Below, one piece after another: positions 8,249 through 17,480 of a stretch of 64,000 nt of DNA; the first letter of the stretch is position 1; each line of letters opens with the position of its first letter. Origin of the DNA: Ammonifex degensii KC4 (GTDB lineage Bacteria > Bacillota > Desulfotomaculia > Desulfotomaculales > Ammonificaceae); NCBI RefSeq assembly GCF_000024605.1, contig NC_013385.1, positions 801,501 through 865,500 on the forward strand, written 5' to 3'. The position numbers and the translations under genes are program-made. The notes below the pieces were generated by a model. It made no database searches, had not been told where the DNA came from, and saw only the letters and a program-made list of their open reading frames with translations.

Positions 8249-9480
8249 CGCCCGTCTGGACGGGCAACGTGAAGGGGAAGTGCGACCGGCTTCGTGAGAC
8301 GGGGCTTCTGGGTTCCCTGCGCTGGTGGTTCGAGGTGGTCGTTCGGGGCCTGGGCGGTCACGCCTGCGACCCGACCGGTGAAAAAAAGTGCGAATACGAA
8401 GAGAGAGAGGGAGTAGAGAAGCTCTGCGCCGCCTGCCGGGTCTTCGGCGCCACCGGGTGGCGGAAGCTCTTCCGGCTGGAGGTGGACGGTTCCGGCCTGG
8501 AACCCGTCATGGCTTCAGACAGAGGGCTTCTCCTGCCGAGCGGCCGCTGCCATAACTCCCGCGCGGGGGGCTGGTACATCCTGCCGGCACTTTACGGCAC
8601 CTTTAGCCTGGAGTTCCGCCGCCGGCGGTCCGGGGACAAAAAGGAAGAGGAGTTTATCCAGGTGCTCCTCGGCACGCTCAGGCTTATGGAACGCTGGACG
8701 GCCATCGGCGCCAAAGAAACGGGCGGCTACGGGGTGTTTAAGACGGTGAGCGGACTGAACTTTGAACTTCCCGAACAAAACCCTTTTGGTCAGAGTCGAG
8801 GAGCATCGGACGATGAAAACGGCCCTGCCGCTCTTCCCGGTCTCACCGACTTCTTCTTCGCCAGGGTCAGGCTCAGGCCGAAAGAGGGCGACTGGTGGAA
8901 GAAGTTTAAGGAAGTGGAGCTTACACTAAACAAGCGGCTGCCCTGCAAGGGTGGAAGGCAACAGTGGATGCGGGAAGGGCACTTCCAGGAGTGGATTGAA
9001 AAGGGTTGCTTCCCCCTGAGCCCCATCGTCCGCAACTGGCTCCGGTATGCGTGGTACCCGAGACTTAAAGGATCTATTTCCGAAGGTTTGATTTTCGGCA
9101 CGGCCGAAGGTGATCGCCGCCGGCGCACGGCCATCGGCATCTCCCACGCCTACCGGCTGGAAAACGGATTATGGGAGTTCCGCATCTGGGGGTGCCGGCC
9201 GCCGGATCTCGAAGAGGGGAAGTGGCAGGAATTTGTCGAAGGGCTTCACGAGGCGCTAAAGCCTTTGAACCGTCAGGCAGGTTTTTCTGTTTGGCGGAAC
9301 GAGGACGGTCTTTTCGGTTGTGTGGCGGAGCCGGGCGAACTGGTCTGGCGGGAGTTTAATTCCGAAAGGGACACCGTTAGCAAGATTTCGGACGGGTGGG
9401 ACTTCTTCAAGAGCCTGGTAGAGGGAAAGGAGAAGGAAGATGGTCAGGGAAGCGCTGGCGTGGTGGGTGGAGCAGAATAA
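8209..9480 (+). CDS. cmr1: Cmr1-like RAMP protein (Cas7 group), type III-C
   Basis: The 423-residue protein starts at ATG 8209 behind AAAGGAGG. A longer open frame from 7567 is only the shadow of the CorA-like gene. Its N-terminus LTPVWTGNVKGKCDRLRETG followed by LLGSLRWWFEVVVRGLGG matches Cmr1 proteins, including the SLRWW signature. A cysteine pair (CAACRVFGATGWRK) follows, also typical. Cmr1 sits at the crRNA 3' end of Cmr-type complexes and helps hold the target RNA. It overlaps both the CorA-like gene and cmr6, in keeping with one translationally coupled operon. Confidence 0.85.
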   Translation: MGYQRLSPELKTLTPVWTGNVKGKCDRLRETGLLGSLRWWFEVVVRGLGGHACDPTGEKKCEYEEREGVEKLCAACRVFGATGWRKLFRLEVDGSGLEPVMASDRGLLLPSGRCHNSRAGGWYILPALYGTFSLEFRRRRSGDKKEEEFIQVLLGTLRLMERWTAIGAKETGGYGVFKTVSGLNFELPEQNPFGQSRGASDDENGPAALPGLTDFFFARVRLRPKEGDWWKKFKEVELTLNKRLPCKGGRQQWMREGHFQEWIEKGCFPLSPIVRNWLRYAWYPRLKGSISEGLIFGTAEGDRRRRTAIGISHAYRLENGLWEFRIWGCRPPDLEEGKWQEFVEGLHEALKPLNRQAGFSVWRNEDGLFGCVAEPGELVWREFNSERDTVSKISDGWDFFKSLVEGKEKEDGQGSAGVVGGAE

Positions 9481-10702
9481 GCTCCTTGAAAAGCTGAATG
9501 GATGTGAAGATGAGCGGCGAAAGGCGGAAGAACAAAGAAATAAAGGGAACAAAAACATAAAACCGGATAAAGTGCTGTCAGATTGTTTAAAGCAGAACTT
9601 GCCACCGTGTCTAAAAGAGAAAGACACCGGGGAGTCATTTTGTTTCGCCAGCTGCGCCTTCCACTTGGATGCTTACGGCTGGAAGAAAGATTTTGTCACA
9701 GAACGATACCTAAGCAATATTCGCGGCAAGGATAAGGAACTTTCCATAAAAATTAAGGAGATGACCGACATAGGTGTTATTCCCGCGCCCTCTCCGCAGC
9801 GCCTCTTCGCTCTCCCGCCGGGCAGCTTCTGCGTAAGCTTCAGCTTCCAGCTCCGGCGGCCCTACATCTCGAAGGACGACACGGAATTTTACGTCATCGA
9901 CAACCCGGTGAAGAAGGACTGGGTCTTCAAGGTGCCCTACATCGCACCCTCCCAGTGGAAGGGCTGCCTGCACGCCGCCATGGTCCGGCAGCTGGCCGAC
10001 TGGTGGGCGAACCCGTCGAAAAACGAGCGTGGCAAAGACCCGTCGGGAGGCGAGCGCAGCAAAAAAGGAGAGGAGTTTGTCAGTCGCCGGCTGCAGCTCG
10101 TGCGCCTCTTCGGGAACGAGCAGGGGGTGGAGGTGGACACTAAAAAGTTCGACAGCTACCTGGACAAGGTGGGCGGGGACGAGCTGGCGGGGGACTACCG
10201 CGCGAAGCTCAAGAGGATCGTCCCCGAGGGCCACCGCCGCGGCCGGCTGATGTTCTACCCCACCTTCTTCGACCGGATCGGCGTGGAGGTCATCAACCCC
10301 CACGACCGCGAGACCGGTGCCGGCAAGCTCCCCGTCTACTTCGAGACCGTCCCGGAAGGCACCTGCGGCCGCTTCGCCCTGCTCTACGTCCCCTTCGACC
10401 GGGCGGGCAAGGACGAGGGCGAAACCCTGCGCGAAGCGGCGGCAGACCTCTGCCGCGTGGCCGAGGGGATAGCGTTTCTTCTCACCGAGTTCGGCATCGG
10501 GGCCAAGACCGCCGACAGTTTCGGCCTGGCCGCCGGGGAGCTGCCCTCCGAGGGGGTGGTGGCCGTGCGGCTGGCGGGGAAGGACGAGAGTTCGGTGAAG
10601 ACGGGCAAGTTCAGGCTGCTTGACAGCCAGAACTCCGAAGGTCTGGTTAAGACAGCGGAAACGCTGTCCCAGTCGCTCGCCCGGGGAGGTGGCAACCGAT
10701 GA
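9440..10702 (+). CDS. cmr6: Cmr6-like RAMP protein (Cas7 group)
   Basis: The 420-residue protein starts at ATG 9440 after AAAGGAGAAGGAAG and overlaps cmr1 by 41 bases. The middle holds the RAMP core segment KVPYIAPSQWKGCLHAAMVR, and the C-terminus the glycine-rich loop FGIGAKTADSFGLA. Residues 15-110 look lysine-rich and poorly conserved. In type III-C operons a second Cas7-group gene follows cmr1 before csx11, so Cmr6 is the best match; it would cap the backbone. Sequence alone does not separate Cmr6 firmly from other RAMPs. Confidence 0.7.
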   Translation: MVREALAWWVEQNKLLEKLNGCEDERRKAEEQRNKGNKNIKPDKVLSDCLKQNLPPCLKEKDTGESFCFASCAFHLDAYGWKKDFVTERYLSNIRGKDKELSIKIKEMTDIGVIPAPSPQRLFALPPGSFCVSFSFQLRRPYISKDDTEFYVIDNPVKKDWVFKVPYIAPSQWKGCLHAAMVRQLADWWANPSKNERGKDPSGGERSKKGEEFVSRRLQLVRLFGNEQGVEVDTKKFDSYLDKVGGDELAGDYRAKLKRIVPEGHRRGRLMFYPTFFDRIGVEVINPHDRETGAGKLPVYFETVPEGTCGRFALLYVPFDRAGKDEGETLREAAADLCRVAEGIAFLLTEFGIGAKTADSFGLAAGELPSEGVVAVRLAGKDESSVKTGKFRLLDSQNSEGLVKTAETLSQSLARGGGNR

Positions 10703-13700
10703 GCACCGTTGACGATGTCCTCCGGTACCGCCGTGGGGTACTCCTGGCCTCGGCCGGCGCGCTCCTGCACAACCTGGGCAAGGTGAGCAGCCGGTTTGTG
10801 GGCACTAAGGTGGAACCTAAGTGGAGCAAAGGGTATCGCTACCAGCACATTTGTGGGTTCTTCCTGGAAGATGTCGACAACATAGGCTGCCACGGCGGTC
10901 TTAGCGATTGGCAAAAAGAGTTGTATTACGACCTGACTCAGCGCCCCGAAAATAAAGACGCGATATCGGATGAGACAAGAAAGGCGCTCGCATGCAACAT
11001 AGGTGAACTCCCCGTTCCTTTCCATCAGCGGCTTGATATAAACGGCAGGTCACGGCCCTATCGTGTAGGTGACCTAATCGAGTATCTTGGCCAAGGGGAG
11101 GGCCTTTACCCCCAGGACATTACGAAGATCTTCAAATCTTCCCTCCTCACCCACCTGATGAACAGGTGTCACCACGGGGCCTCCGGCGGGGAAAAACAAG
11201 GCATCTACGAGTTGCAGCAAAACCTGCCCCTTTACCTGGCTACGCCCTTGGGCTACGAGCGGCCTGCTCCGGACCTGACGGAGTACGATGAGATTAAGGA
11301 CAAAGTTGAAGAAGTCGTCCGGAAGCATCTTTCCGACCCCGGCAAATTTTCCCTGCACGCGTTCATGGCCGGGCTGGAGCCGCTCTTCCGCCGGATCCCC
11401 GCCGATACCCGGCGCGGGGTGAACGACGTCACCGTCTGGGACATCGGCCACAGCGGGATGGCCTTCCTCAAGGCGGGCATCTGGAGCTGTGTTAAACAGA
11501 ACGGGTTAAAGCGTCAGAGACTTGGGCAGGAGTTAAAGCACGACGATTTCGACGAGGGCACGCTCTCAAATTACCGGCCCCAGGATTACCACCCCCGCTG
11601 GCGGCTCTGGCGCGTGGGCCTGAACGGCCTCGACTTCCTCACCGGCGCGGTGAGCGTGGCCGACCTGCGGGTGCGCCGGCGCCTCTTGCGCGAATACCTC
11701 GACAGGGTCCGCTTCCTGGTCGAGGAGGCGTACCCGGTGGCCACGGAGGTCTACCGCGACGAGAACGGCTCCATCTACGTCTTCCCGGACTGGGACGAGA
11801 GCTCGGGCGAGTATGAAAGCTTCAGGAAGCGGGTGGACTCCGCGCTTTGCGAGGAGGAGACCCGGGACGGCGCAGCGGGCAGCGAAGTCCGGGCCGGGGA
11901 GGTGAAGGGAGAGGTCCGGAAGGCGGCGGAGGCGCACCTTCGCCTTTCTCTGCCCGAGCTTTACGGCCTGCGCCCGGCCGCCCAACTTTCCGGCGAGAAC
12001 TACCACAACCACCCGGAGTGCCGTAAGACATCTAACATTAAGTACATCGGCGATGCGGTCCGCGAGTGGATCCAGAACCCGCCAGCGGCAAAACCCGCTT
12101 TCGAAGCCTACGACCGGGATTTTAAGCACGACCTCTGCCCTTACTGCGGCGTCCGCCCCATCGGCGGCGGCGAGAAACTGCTCGAAAAGCTGCCGGAGGA
12201 AGAGCGGCGGCGGTGCACCAAGGAGAAGGCCCGGGAGCGCAGAATCTGCCGCCCCTGCATGTACGCGCGCGGCCGGATCACCGAGGAGTGGTGGAAGAAG
12301 GAGAGCTTCAGCACCGTCTGGGTGGACGAGGTGGCCGATGCCAACGGCCGCGTCGCCCTGGTGGTCGGCAAGTTTGGCGTGGAGAAGGTGCTGGGAGAAC
12401 TGGTTTATCCCCCTGATAAAGTGTGGTTGTTGCAGGCAAAAACGGTGAGTGGAAGTGTTCCTCCTCCTGGATCGGAGTTCGAGTGCGGGGGAGTTAGATT
12501 CAAGGTACTGTCACATGGCCCTTCCACGGGCGATGTCGAGATGGTGGCATCGAACGAGATAGGTCTCCTCCGGGAGGAGCTTGAACTGGTTGCCATAGAT
12601 TTCTCCTCTTCTCGGGTCTCCACCCGGTCTTCTCTGGGGAGGCAGCCGCTATCCCTGGATCTTCGGGTTTCCGGTGTTTCTCTCGGCCCTTCCAGTGACG
12701 AGTTTGTGATGGAGTGCAGGGACGACAAGATTCTCGAGGAATGCCGAAGAATTACCAACCAGTCAAATCTCAGGTGGCAAGATCTGCAAGGCGCCGCGTG
12801 CGAGATCAAAGCCGGCAACCGGAGCGTGTCGGGCCGGATAGACGGTCCACGCAAGATAAGGCTCGATCAATCTGCAAGCCACTTGCTCTGGACCGACGGA
12901 TCTGGATGGTATTTTTATCAGAAAAAAGAAAAGGGAGAGTATAAGGGAGAGTATATTGAAACCGGTGGTAAATACTTGGGTAATTACAACAGATACCGGA
13001 ACAAAGGCTTTATCCTCTTTTCCGCTCCCTCCGCGTCTTTCGCCCGCTTCCGGCGGGTGTGGGAGACCACGGCCCACTTCTGGCAGGAGGTGGCGCCCCT
13101 CAAGGAGCAGGCGGAGGACTGGCAGAGAGAGCTCGCCGCCAGCCTGGCGGTGGAGGCGCTGGGGAAGGAGGGCAGGCGCCGCCGCCTGGAGATCGTTCTC
13201 AAGGACATTAAAAAACCGGGTGAGATTGTCCCCTTCCACGCCTACGAGCTGGAAGTGGCGGGCGTCAGCATCGGGATCGTCCCCGTCGAGGTGAAGGATA
13301 GGCAGGCGACCTGCGTCACCATCGAGAACCTCGGCTACATCGCCAAGCAGCTCGGTGCTTCGGGGAAGGTCTGCGCCGACCCGTGCGCCGCGGCGGCCTA
13401 CGTTCAGGGGAAGATTCTGGAGAGGCGGGGCGAAGAAGCCCGGATTAAGGAGGCGCAGGGCTACGGCCCCGGGAAAAAGGACCGCGGCACCGCCGTCGTT
13501 GACGGCGTCCGGCTGGCCGGGGAGGAGTACTTCCCCGTGATCCCGGTCCTGGCCAACCCCCGCGTCTTCGCCGCGCTCCTGCCGGCCCGCGCCGCCGTGG
13601 AGCTGGTGAGGCGCATTCACAAAAAGTACGCGGAGGAGATGGGCAAGGTGCGCTGGCGGCTCCCCCTCACCCTGGGCACCGTCTTCTTCCCGCGCCACCT

Positions 13701-14547
13701 CCCCCTGCGCGTCGTGCTCGACGCCGGCTGGCGGCTGCTGGACCAGACCGGGGAACTTCCCAAAGCGACAGCCAGGGTAGACAAGGTGGAGCGCACCGGC
13801 ACCGCGGTCCACGACGGCCTCAAACACCCCACACGCGGCTCCTGGCCCGCCCGCGTGACCGTCACCGCCGAACTCGTCGATCCTGCTCCCGACCGGCACG
13901 ACCGGCAGGTCAAGCTGGAGTGGGAAGTCTCCACCGTGATGGGTGACAGGAACACCTTCGACATCTGGTACCCCTGGGTGAAAGCGGCAAGACTGACCGC
14001 GCCCGCCGACCGGCCGCTCTCCTTCCGGCACGGCAACGAGACCTGGGTCCACGTCGTGGAGCTTGAAGAAGGCGACGAGATCGAGTTTTACCCCTCCACC
14101 TGGGACTTCGTCTTCCTGGAGAACGCCGGGGAGCGCTTCGCCGTCGCCTACAAAGACGGCCGCCGCCTGGGCCTCAGGCGCCGCCCCTACTACCTGGAGG
14201 AGATCGACCGGCTGCTCGACCTCTGGGACGAGCTCAGGAGGCACCTCTCCTCCACCCAGCGCCACGCCCTCTGGCAGGTGCTTCTGGAGCGCTACGCCTG
14301 CTGGGAGCTGGGCAAAAGCGGCGTGGTGCGGCCCGCCCCGGCGGGGGACAAAGCCTGGCAGCAGTTCTGCCGCGACGCCCTGCTCGGCGCGCAGTGGAAG
14401 AAGGGCTTCCCGCTTCTGGAACGCCTGGGCGAAGCTCAGAGCGAGCCGCCAACGGTGGACAGCCTCACCGGGCTGGCCGCTTCCGGCGTCTTATTCGACC
14501 TCCTTGAGCTTCACCTAACCATCCTGAAGGAGAGTGAAGAAGAATGA
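10699..14547 (+). CDS. csx11: Csx11 (Cas10 of type III-C), degenerate active sites
   Basis: This very large protein (1282 residues) is the Cas10-like subunit. It has an N-terminal HD-like segment LLHNLGK (H24, N25; the Asp is replaced), a zinc-binding quartet C480xxC483 / C517xxC520, a first palm-like segment DEVADANGRVAL (543-554) and a second at YFPVIPVLANPRVFAALLP. Active cyclases carry GGDD where this protein has LANP (about 951-954). Loss of GGDD is the known hallmark of type III-C. The ATG overlaps the cmr6 stop. Neither DNase nor cyclic oligoadenylate synthesis is expected from it (inference), leaving RNA cleavage by the Cas7 backbone and possibly another signal. Confidence 0.85.
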   Translation: MSTVDDVLRYRRGVLLASAGALLHNLGKVSSRFVGTKVEPKWSKGYRYQHICGFFLEDVDNIGCHGGLSDWQKELYYDLTQRPENKDAISDETRKALACNIGELPVPFHQRLDINGRSRPYRVGDLIEYLGQGEGLYPQDITKIFKSSLLTHLMNRCHHGASGGEKQGIYELQQNLPLYLATPLGYERPAPDLTEYDEIKDKVEEVVRKHLSDPGKFSLHAFMAGLEPLFRRIPADTRRGVNDVTVWDIGHSGMAFLKAGIWSCVKQNGLKRQRLGQELKHDDFDEGTLSNYRPQDYHPRWRLWRVGLNGLDFLTGAVSVADLRVRRRLLREYLDRVRFLVEEAYPVATEVYRDENGSIYVFPDWDESSGEYESFRKRVDSALCEEETRDGAAGSEVRAGEVKGEVRKAAEAHLRLSLPELYGLRPAAQLSGENYHNHPECRKTSNIKYIGDAVREWIQNPPAAKPAFEAYDRDFKHDLCPYCGVRPIGGGEKLLEKLPEEERRRCTKEKARERRICRPCMYARGRITEEWWKKESFSTVWVDEVADANGRVALVVGKFGVEKVLGELVYPPDKVWLLQAKTVSGSVPPPGSEFECGGVRFKVLSHGPSTGDVEMVASNEIGLLREELELVAIDFSSSRVSTRSSLGRQPLSLDLRVSGVSLGPSSDEFVMECRDDKILEECRRITNQSNLRWQDLQGAACEIKAGNRSVSGRIDGPRKIRLDQSASHLLWTDGSGWYFYQKKEKGEYKGEYIETGGKYLGNYNRYRNKGFILFSAPSASFARFRRVWETTAHFWQEVAPLKEQAEDWQRELAASLAVEALGKEGRRRRLEIVLKDIKKPGEIVPFHAYELEVAGVSIGIVPVEVKDRQATCVTIENLGYIAKQLGASGKVCADPCAAAAYVQGKILERRGEEARIKEAQGYGPGKKDRGTAVVDGVRLAGEEYFPVIPVLANPRVFAALLPARAAVELVRRIHKKYAEEMGKVRWRLPLTLGTVFFPRHLPLRVVLDAGWRLLDQTGELPKATARVDKVERTGTAVHDGLKHPTRGSWPARVTVTAELVDPAPDRHDRQVKLEWEVSTVMGDRNTFDIWYPWVKAARLTAPADRPLSFRHGNETWVHVVELEEGDEIEFYPSTWDFVFLENAGERFAVAYKDGRRLGLRRRPYYLEEIDRLLDLWDELRRHLSSTQRHALWQVLLERYACWELGKSGVVRPAPAGDKAWQQFCRDALLGAQWKKGFPLLERLGEAQSEPPTVDSLTGLAASGVLFDLLELHLTILKESEEE

Positions 14548-15647
14548 GCACCACCAGGCAACCCTTCTCTCTCTACCGCTTCCTCTTTCAGACCCTCGAC
14601 CCCGTGCACGTGGGCGTGGGGGGCTACCGCCTGGGCCGGGTGGACCTGCCCATCGCCCGCGAGCCGGGCACCAACCTGCCCAAGATCCCCGGCACCGGCC
14701 TGAGCGGTGCCGCGCGCCACTACGCCGCCATCCGGGCCGGGAAACTCCGGTGCGCCGGCCAGGGCGGGGATGAAGAAGGCGGCGCAAGAGGCCACTGCGG
14801 GGAGGTGGACAAGTGCCCCATCTGCTACACGTTCGGCACCCTGAAAAACGGTGCCGTCTCCGGCTGCGCCCGGATCTTCGACGCGCGCCTGCTCCTCTTC
14901 CCGGTGGCCACCTTCCGGGGCCCGGTCTGGGTCACGAGCCCCCGGACGCTCGCGGACTTCGGGCTGGAAGGGATCGAGCCGCCAAGCAGCGGTAAGGTCC
15001 GGGTGGTGAAGGACCTGCTGGGGGAAGGCTCCGCAGAGACTAAGGGGACTAAGCCGCTAAACCTTGGCTGGTTGATGGTCGAGGTGGAAGAAAAGGAATT
15101 CATCCCGATACAGGATCAGGATGCTCGGGGAAACCGGAAGGACAGCGACAACAAAGGGAAGAACGGCAACAACGACTGTCCTCCCAAACCGGTTACCGAC
15201 CTTTTCAAGCAATTGCCCGACTACGTGCGCCGGCGGCTCGTCCTGGTCGGCGACGACCTCTTCGGCACCGTCGTCAACAGCAACCTGGAGGTCCGCACCA
15301 GCGTGAGCATCAACCCCGAGACCGGCGCGGCCAAGGAAGGGGCCCTCTTCACCTACGAGGCTCTGCCCCGGGCCGCCTTCCTCTGGGTCGACGTAATCGA
15401 AGAACATAAGGTCCCGGCAGATGACGGTGCTGGTGGCGGCCAGACCAGAACTCCCTTCCCCTGGCCGAAGAAAGATAGCGAAGAAGCCGGGAAGGCTTAT
15501 GTTCAGCCCGAATCCTGGAAGTCCGCGCTCGACGTGGTCAGGGCCGGCTTTGAGTACTTCGAGTTCCTCGGCGTCGGCGGGATGGCCACCCGGGGCTTCG
15601 GCCGCCTGAAGCAACTCGCCTGCCGGGAGGTGACGCCCCGATGGTGA
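14544..15647 (+). CDS. cmr4: Cmr4-like RAMP backbone nuclease (Cas7)
   Basis: The 367-residue protein begins LDPVHVGVGGYRLGRVDLPI and continues with KIPGTGLSGAARHYA, the Cmr4 pattern of a first beta-hairpin followed by the PGT/S-x-L-x-G-A motif. D34 in GRVDLP lies where the catalytic Asp of Cmr4 cuts target RNA, so backbone RNase activity is probably retained. Four cysteines (HCGEVDKCPICYTFG) may bind zinc. The C-terminus has the RAMP loop GVGGMATRGFGRL. The ATG overlaps the csx11 stop. Confidence 0.88.
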   Translation: MSTTRQPFSLYRFLFQTLDPVHVGVGGYRLGRVDLPIAREPGTNLPKIPGTGLSGAARHYAAIRAGKLRCAGQGGDEEGGARGHCGEVDKCPICYTFGTLKNGAVSGCARIFDARLLLFPVATFRGPVWVTSPRTLADFGLEGIEPPSSGKVRVVKDLLGEGSAETKGTKPLNLGWLMVEVEEKEFIPIQDQDARGNRKDSDNKGKNGNNDCPPKPVTDLFKQLPDYVRRRLVLVGDDLFGTVVNSNLEVRTSVSINPETGAAKEGALFTYEALPRAAFLWVDVIEEHKVPADDGAGGGQTRTPFPWPKKDSEEAGKAYVQPESWKSALDVVRAGFEYFEFLGVGGMATRGFGRLKQLACREVTPRW

Positions 15648-16120
15648 ACCTGGACCGGGAGGCCCTCCGGGCCGCCCAGGAGCTGCTGGAAGGTGCAGAC
15701 GACGAGAAGAAGGTAACGGAGCTGGAAAACCACCTCACCAAGGGCCTCGGCATCCTGACCGAAAGCGGCGTTTACGCCCTCTTTCTCTACCTGCTGGCCA
15801 AGCGGGAAAAGGACAAGGGTAAAGGGAAGAAGAAAGAGAACGACCCCTGCCGCACGATCCTGGAGCGCCTTTTCGGGTTCTTGAGAAATAACAGCGACCT
15901 TCTCGCCGCCCTGGGCCTGGAGAAGGACAAGCTCCCCGGGAACGTCGAGGACGCAGGAGAAGTCCTCTCCTGGGCCTCCGAGCACGTCGGTGACCTCGAC
16001 CGGCTCCTTCTGCTCCGCGACTTTCTCCTGCGCGCCCTCACCTGCGGCCGCTACATCGCCGAGGCGCGGAAGGCGGAGTTCTCCGGCCGGAAACCCGGCG
16101 GAGGGAGGTCGAACCCGTGA
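15641..16120 (+). CDS. cmr5: Cmr5-like small subunit (Cas11)
   Basis: This 159-residue protein is probably all-helical, starting MVNLDREALRAAQELLE, with a lysine-rich linker (KREKDKGKGKKKEN) and a C-terminal helical half. Size, position between cmr4 and the Cas5-like gene, and predicted helicity match Cmr5/Cas11, which lines the target strand in the complex. It starts at ATG 15641 behind GGGAGGTG, overlapping cmr4, and its stop overlaps the next GTG. Small subunits diverge quickly, so the identity depends partly on synteny. Confidence 0.75.
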   Translation: MVNLDREALRAAQELLEGADDEKKVTELENHLTKGLGILTESGVYALFLYLLAKREKDKGKGKKKENDPCRTILERLFGFLRNNSDLLAALGLEKDKLPGNVEDAGEVLSWASEHVGDLDRLLLLRDFLLRALTCGRYIAEARKAEFSGRKPGGGRSNP

Positions 16121-17169
16121 GCTGGCGCGCCTACCGGCTTCTCTTCCGGCTCGAAACCCCCCTGCACGTCGGGTGGCGGCGCGTGGGCAACTGCTGGCAG
16201 TGCCGTCCCTACCTCCCCGCCTACCCGCTCCTCTGCGCCCTGGCGGCCAGGCTCACCGAGAGCGGCCTGCGGTTTGGCGGCAGTAGTTCAGACCCGTACC
16301 ACAACACCCTGGGTTGGCTCAGAGAACACGTCCGGTTCAGCTACTTCTTCCCCGCGCTGCCGGAGAAGGACGGTAGCCCGCCCCGGGTCACCGTCTTCCT
16401 CCCCTGCTACCAGAAAGGCGGGAGCCTCACCTTCCGGAAGCGGGTCCTCGGTGCGGGTGCGCCGGCCGAAGGGCAGGACCCGCAGGAACTGCCGGCGGCC
16501 GAATTCGACTACCTTTTTATGGACGCCCAGGCCCGCACCGCGCTCTCCTACCCGGAGCGGACCGCCCGGGCCGGAGCCCTCTACCACTTCGAGTTCCTGC
16601 GGCCCTGCAGCCGCGAGCACGAGGGCTTCGGAGGTCCCCGCCCCGTCTTCCTGACGGGCTACTTCTTCTTCGACGAGGAGGCGGAGAGCAGGCTTTTGGG
16701 GGATCCTGCCCCGGGCGATGAGAGGTTCGGGTTCCTCTTCGACCGCCTCCAGGTGGGCGGGGAGCGCCGCCTCGGCTGGGGCCTCCTGCGGTTCGAGAGC
16801 GAGGAAAGAGTGGGAGGCGGCACACGGCTCTTCGGCGAGCCGGGGCTGGAGCCGGTTCTGGAGGGCGGCGGCCCCAGGCTGCGCGTGAGTTCTTCCGGCG
16901 ACCCCGTGCTCCTGGCGCACGGGGTTTGCCCGGAGGGGGCGCCGGTGAAAGTGGAGGGACCGGTGGAGGTGGTGCTGAAGCGGAAAACGGGCTTTGAGGG
17001 AAACCGGCGGGTCTCCGGCAGGCGCGTAGAGGTGCTGGGCGAAGGGGAAAACCGTCCCTTATTCCTCCCCGGGAGCCGCCTGTCCCCGGCCGGATCCTTG
17101 ACGGTCGATATCACTCCGGAGGGCCTGTGGCGGTTCTCCGCCGGCGGTTCCGGTGCGCCGGGGTCGTGA
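16117..17169 (+). CDS. cmr3: Cmr3-like Cas5-group RAMP protein
   Basis: The 350-residue protein begins YRLLFRLETPLHVGWRRVGN and has the glycine-rich loop GGERRLGWGLLRF near residue 210, so it is a RAMP. As last gene of the operon it fills the Cas5/Cmr3 slot, which holds the 5' handle of the crRNA. It starts at GTG 16117 behind GGAGGGAGGTC and overlaps the cmr5 stop. The C-terminal 100 residues have no motif I recognise. The operon ends about 310 bases before the array; no cas6, cas1 or cas2 is present in the window. Confidence 0.7.
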   Translation: MSWRAYRLLFRLETPLHVGWRRVGNCWQCRPYLPAYPLLCALAARLTESGLRFGGSSSDPYHNTLGWLREHVRFSYFFPALPEKDGSPPRVTVFLPCYQKGGSLTFRKRVLGAGAPAEGQDPQELPAAEFDYLFMDAQARTALSYPERTARAGALYHFEFLRPCSREHEGFGGPRPVFLTGYFFFDEEAESRLLGDPAPGDERFGFLFDRLQVGGERRLGWGLLRFESEERVGGGTRLFGEPGLEPVLEGGGPRLRVSSSGDPVLLAHGVCPEGAPVKVEGPVEVVLKRKTGFEGNRRVSGRRVEVLGEGENRPLFLPGSRLSPAGSLTVDITPEGLWRFSAGGSGAPGS

Positions 17170-17480
17170 CGGCGGCGGCCCGCGTGGCGAGTCCTCGCGC
17201 GGTGAGGGGCGGCTTAAGCTTTCCCGCGAGTACCCGAACCACTCGCCGGCCGGGCCGGCCACCTGAGTGAGGTCTGGGCTGCCAGCGGTGTCGTCGATCT
17301 CCGGTAGTGCAAAAAACCCCGGAGGTCGACGACACACTTAACTAATTTAAGTGTTGACAGGGAGCCGTTGGCCGTGTTAGTATTTGACCAGCCGGTGGGT
17401 GCAGGGGGTTGCCGGCAAGCGGTCGCGAGGGGGGCGGAGTGGCCGGTTTCGAGGAGCCGGGAATGGCGCGGATAAAACGG
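17170..17480 (+). promoter_or_regulatory. CRISPR leader with promoter and palindromes
   Basis: This gene-free stretch lies between the cas operon and the first repeat. It holds a 17-bp stem (17288-17304 with 17319-17335, one mismatch, loop with an A-run), immediately followed by a perfect 7-bp palindrome CACTTAA/TTAAGTG (17335-17353). Next comes a promoter-like TTGACA (17354-17359) and TAGTAT (17378-17383) 18 bases apart, reading into the array. The degenerate last repeat lies at the far end, so this side is the leader. Confidence 0.7.

Noticed and set aside
13522-13584. A GGDD cyclase motif in csx11
   Set aside because: I looked along the second palm-like region and found VLANPRVF instead; no GGDD occurs elsewhere in the protein.
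12763-14265. Minus-strand 500-codon open frame
   Set aside because: It lies opposite csx11, whose motifs, start site and operon overlap are convincing; high GC makes long antisense frames common here.
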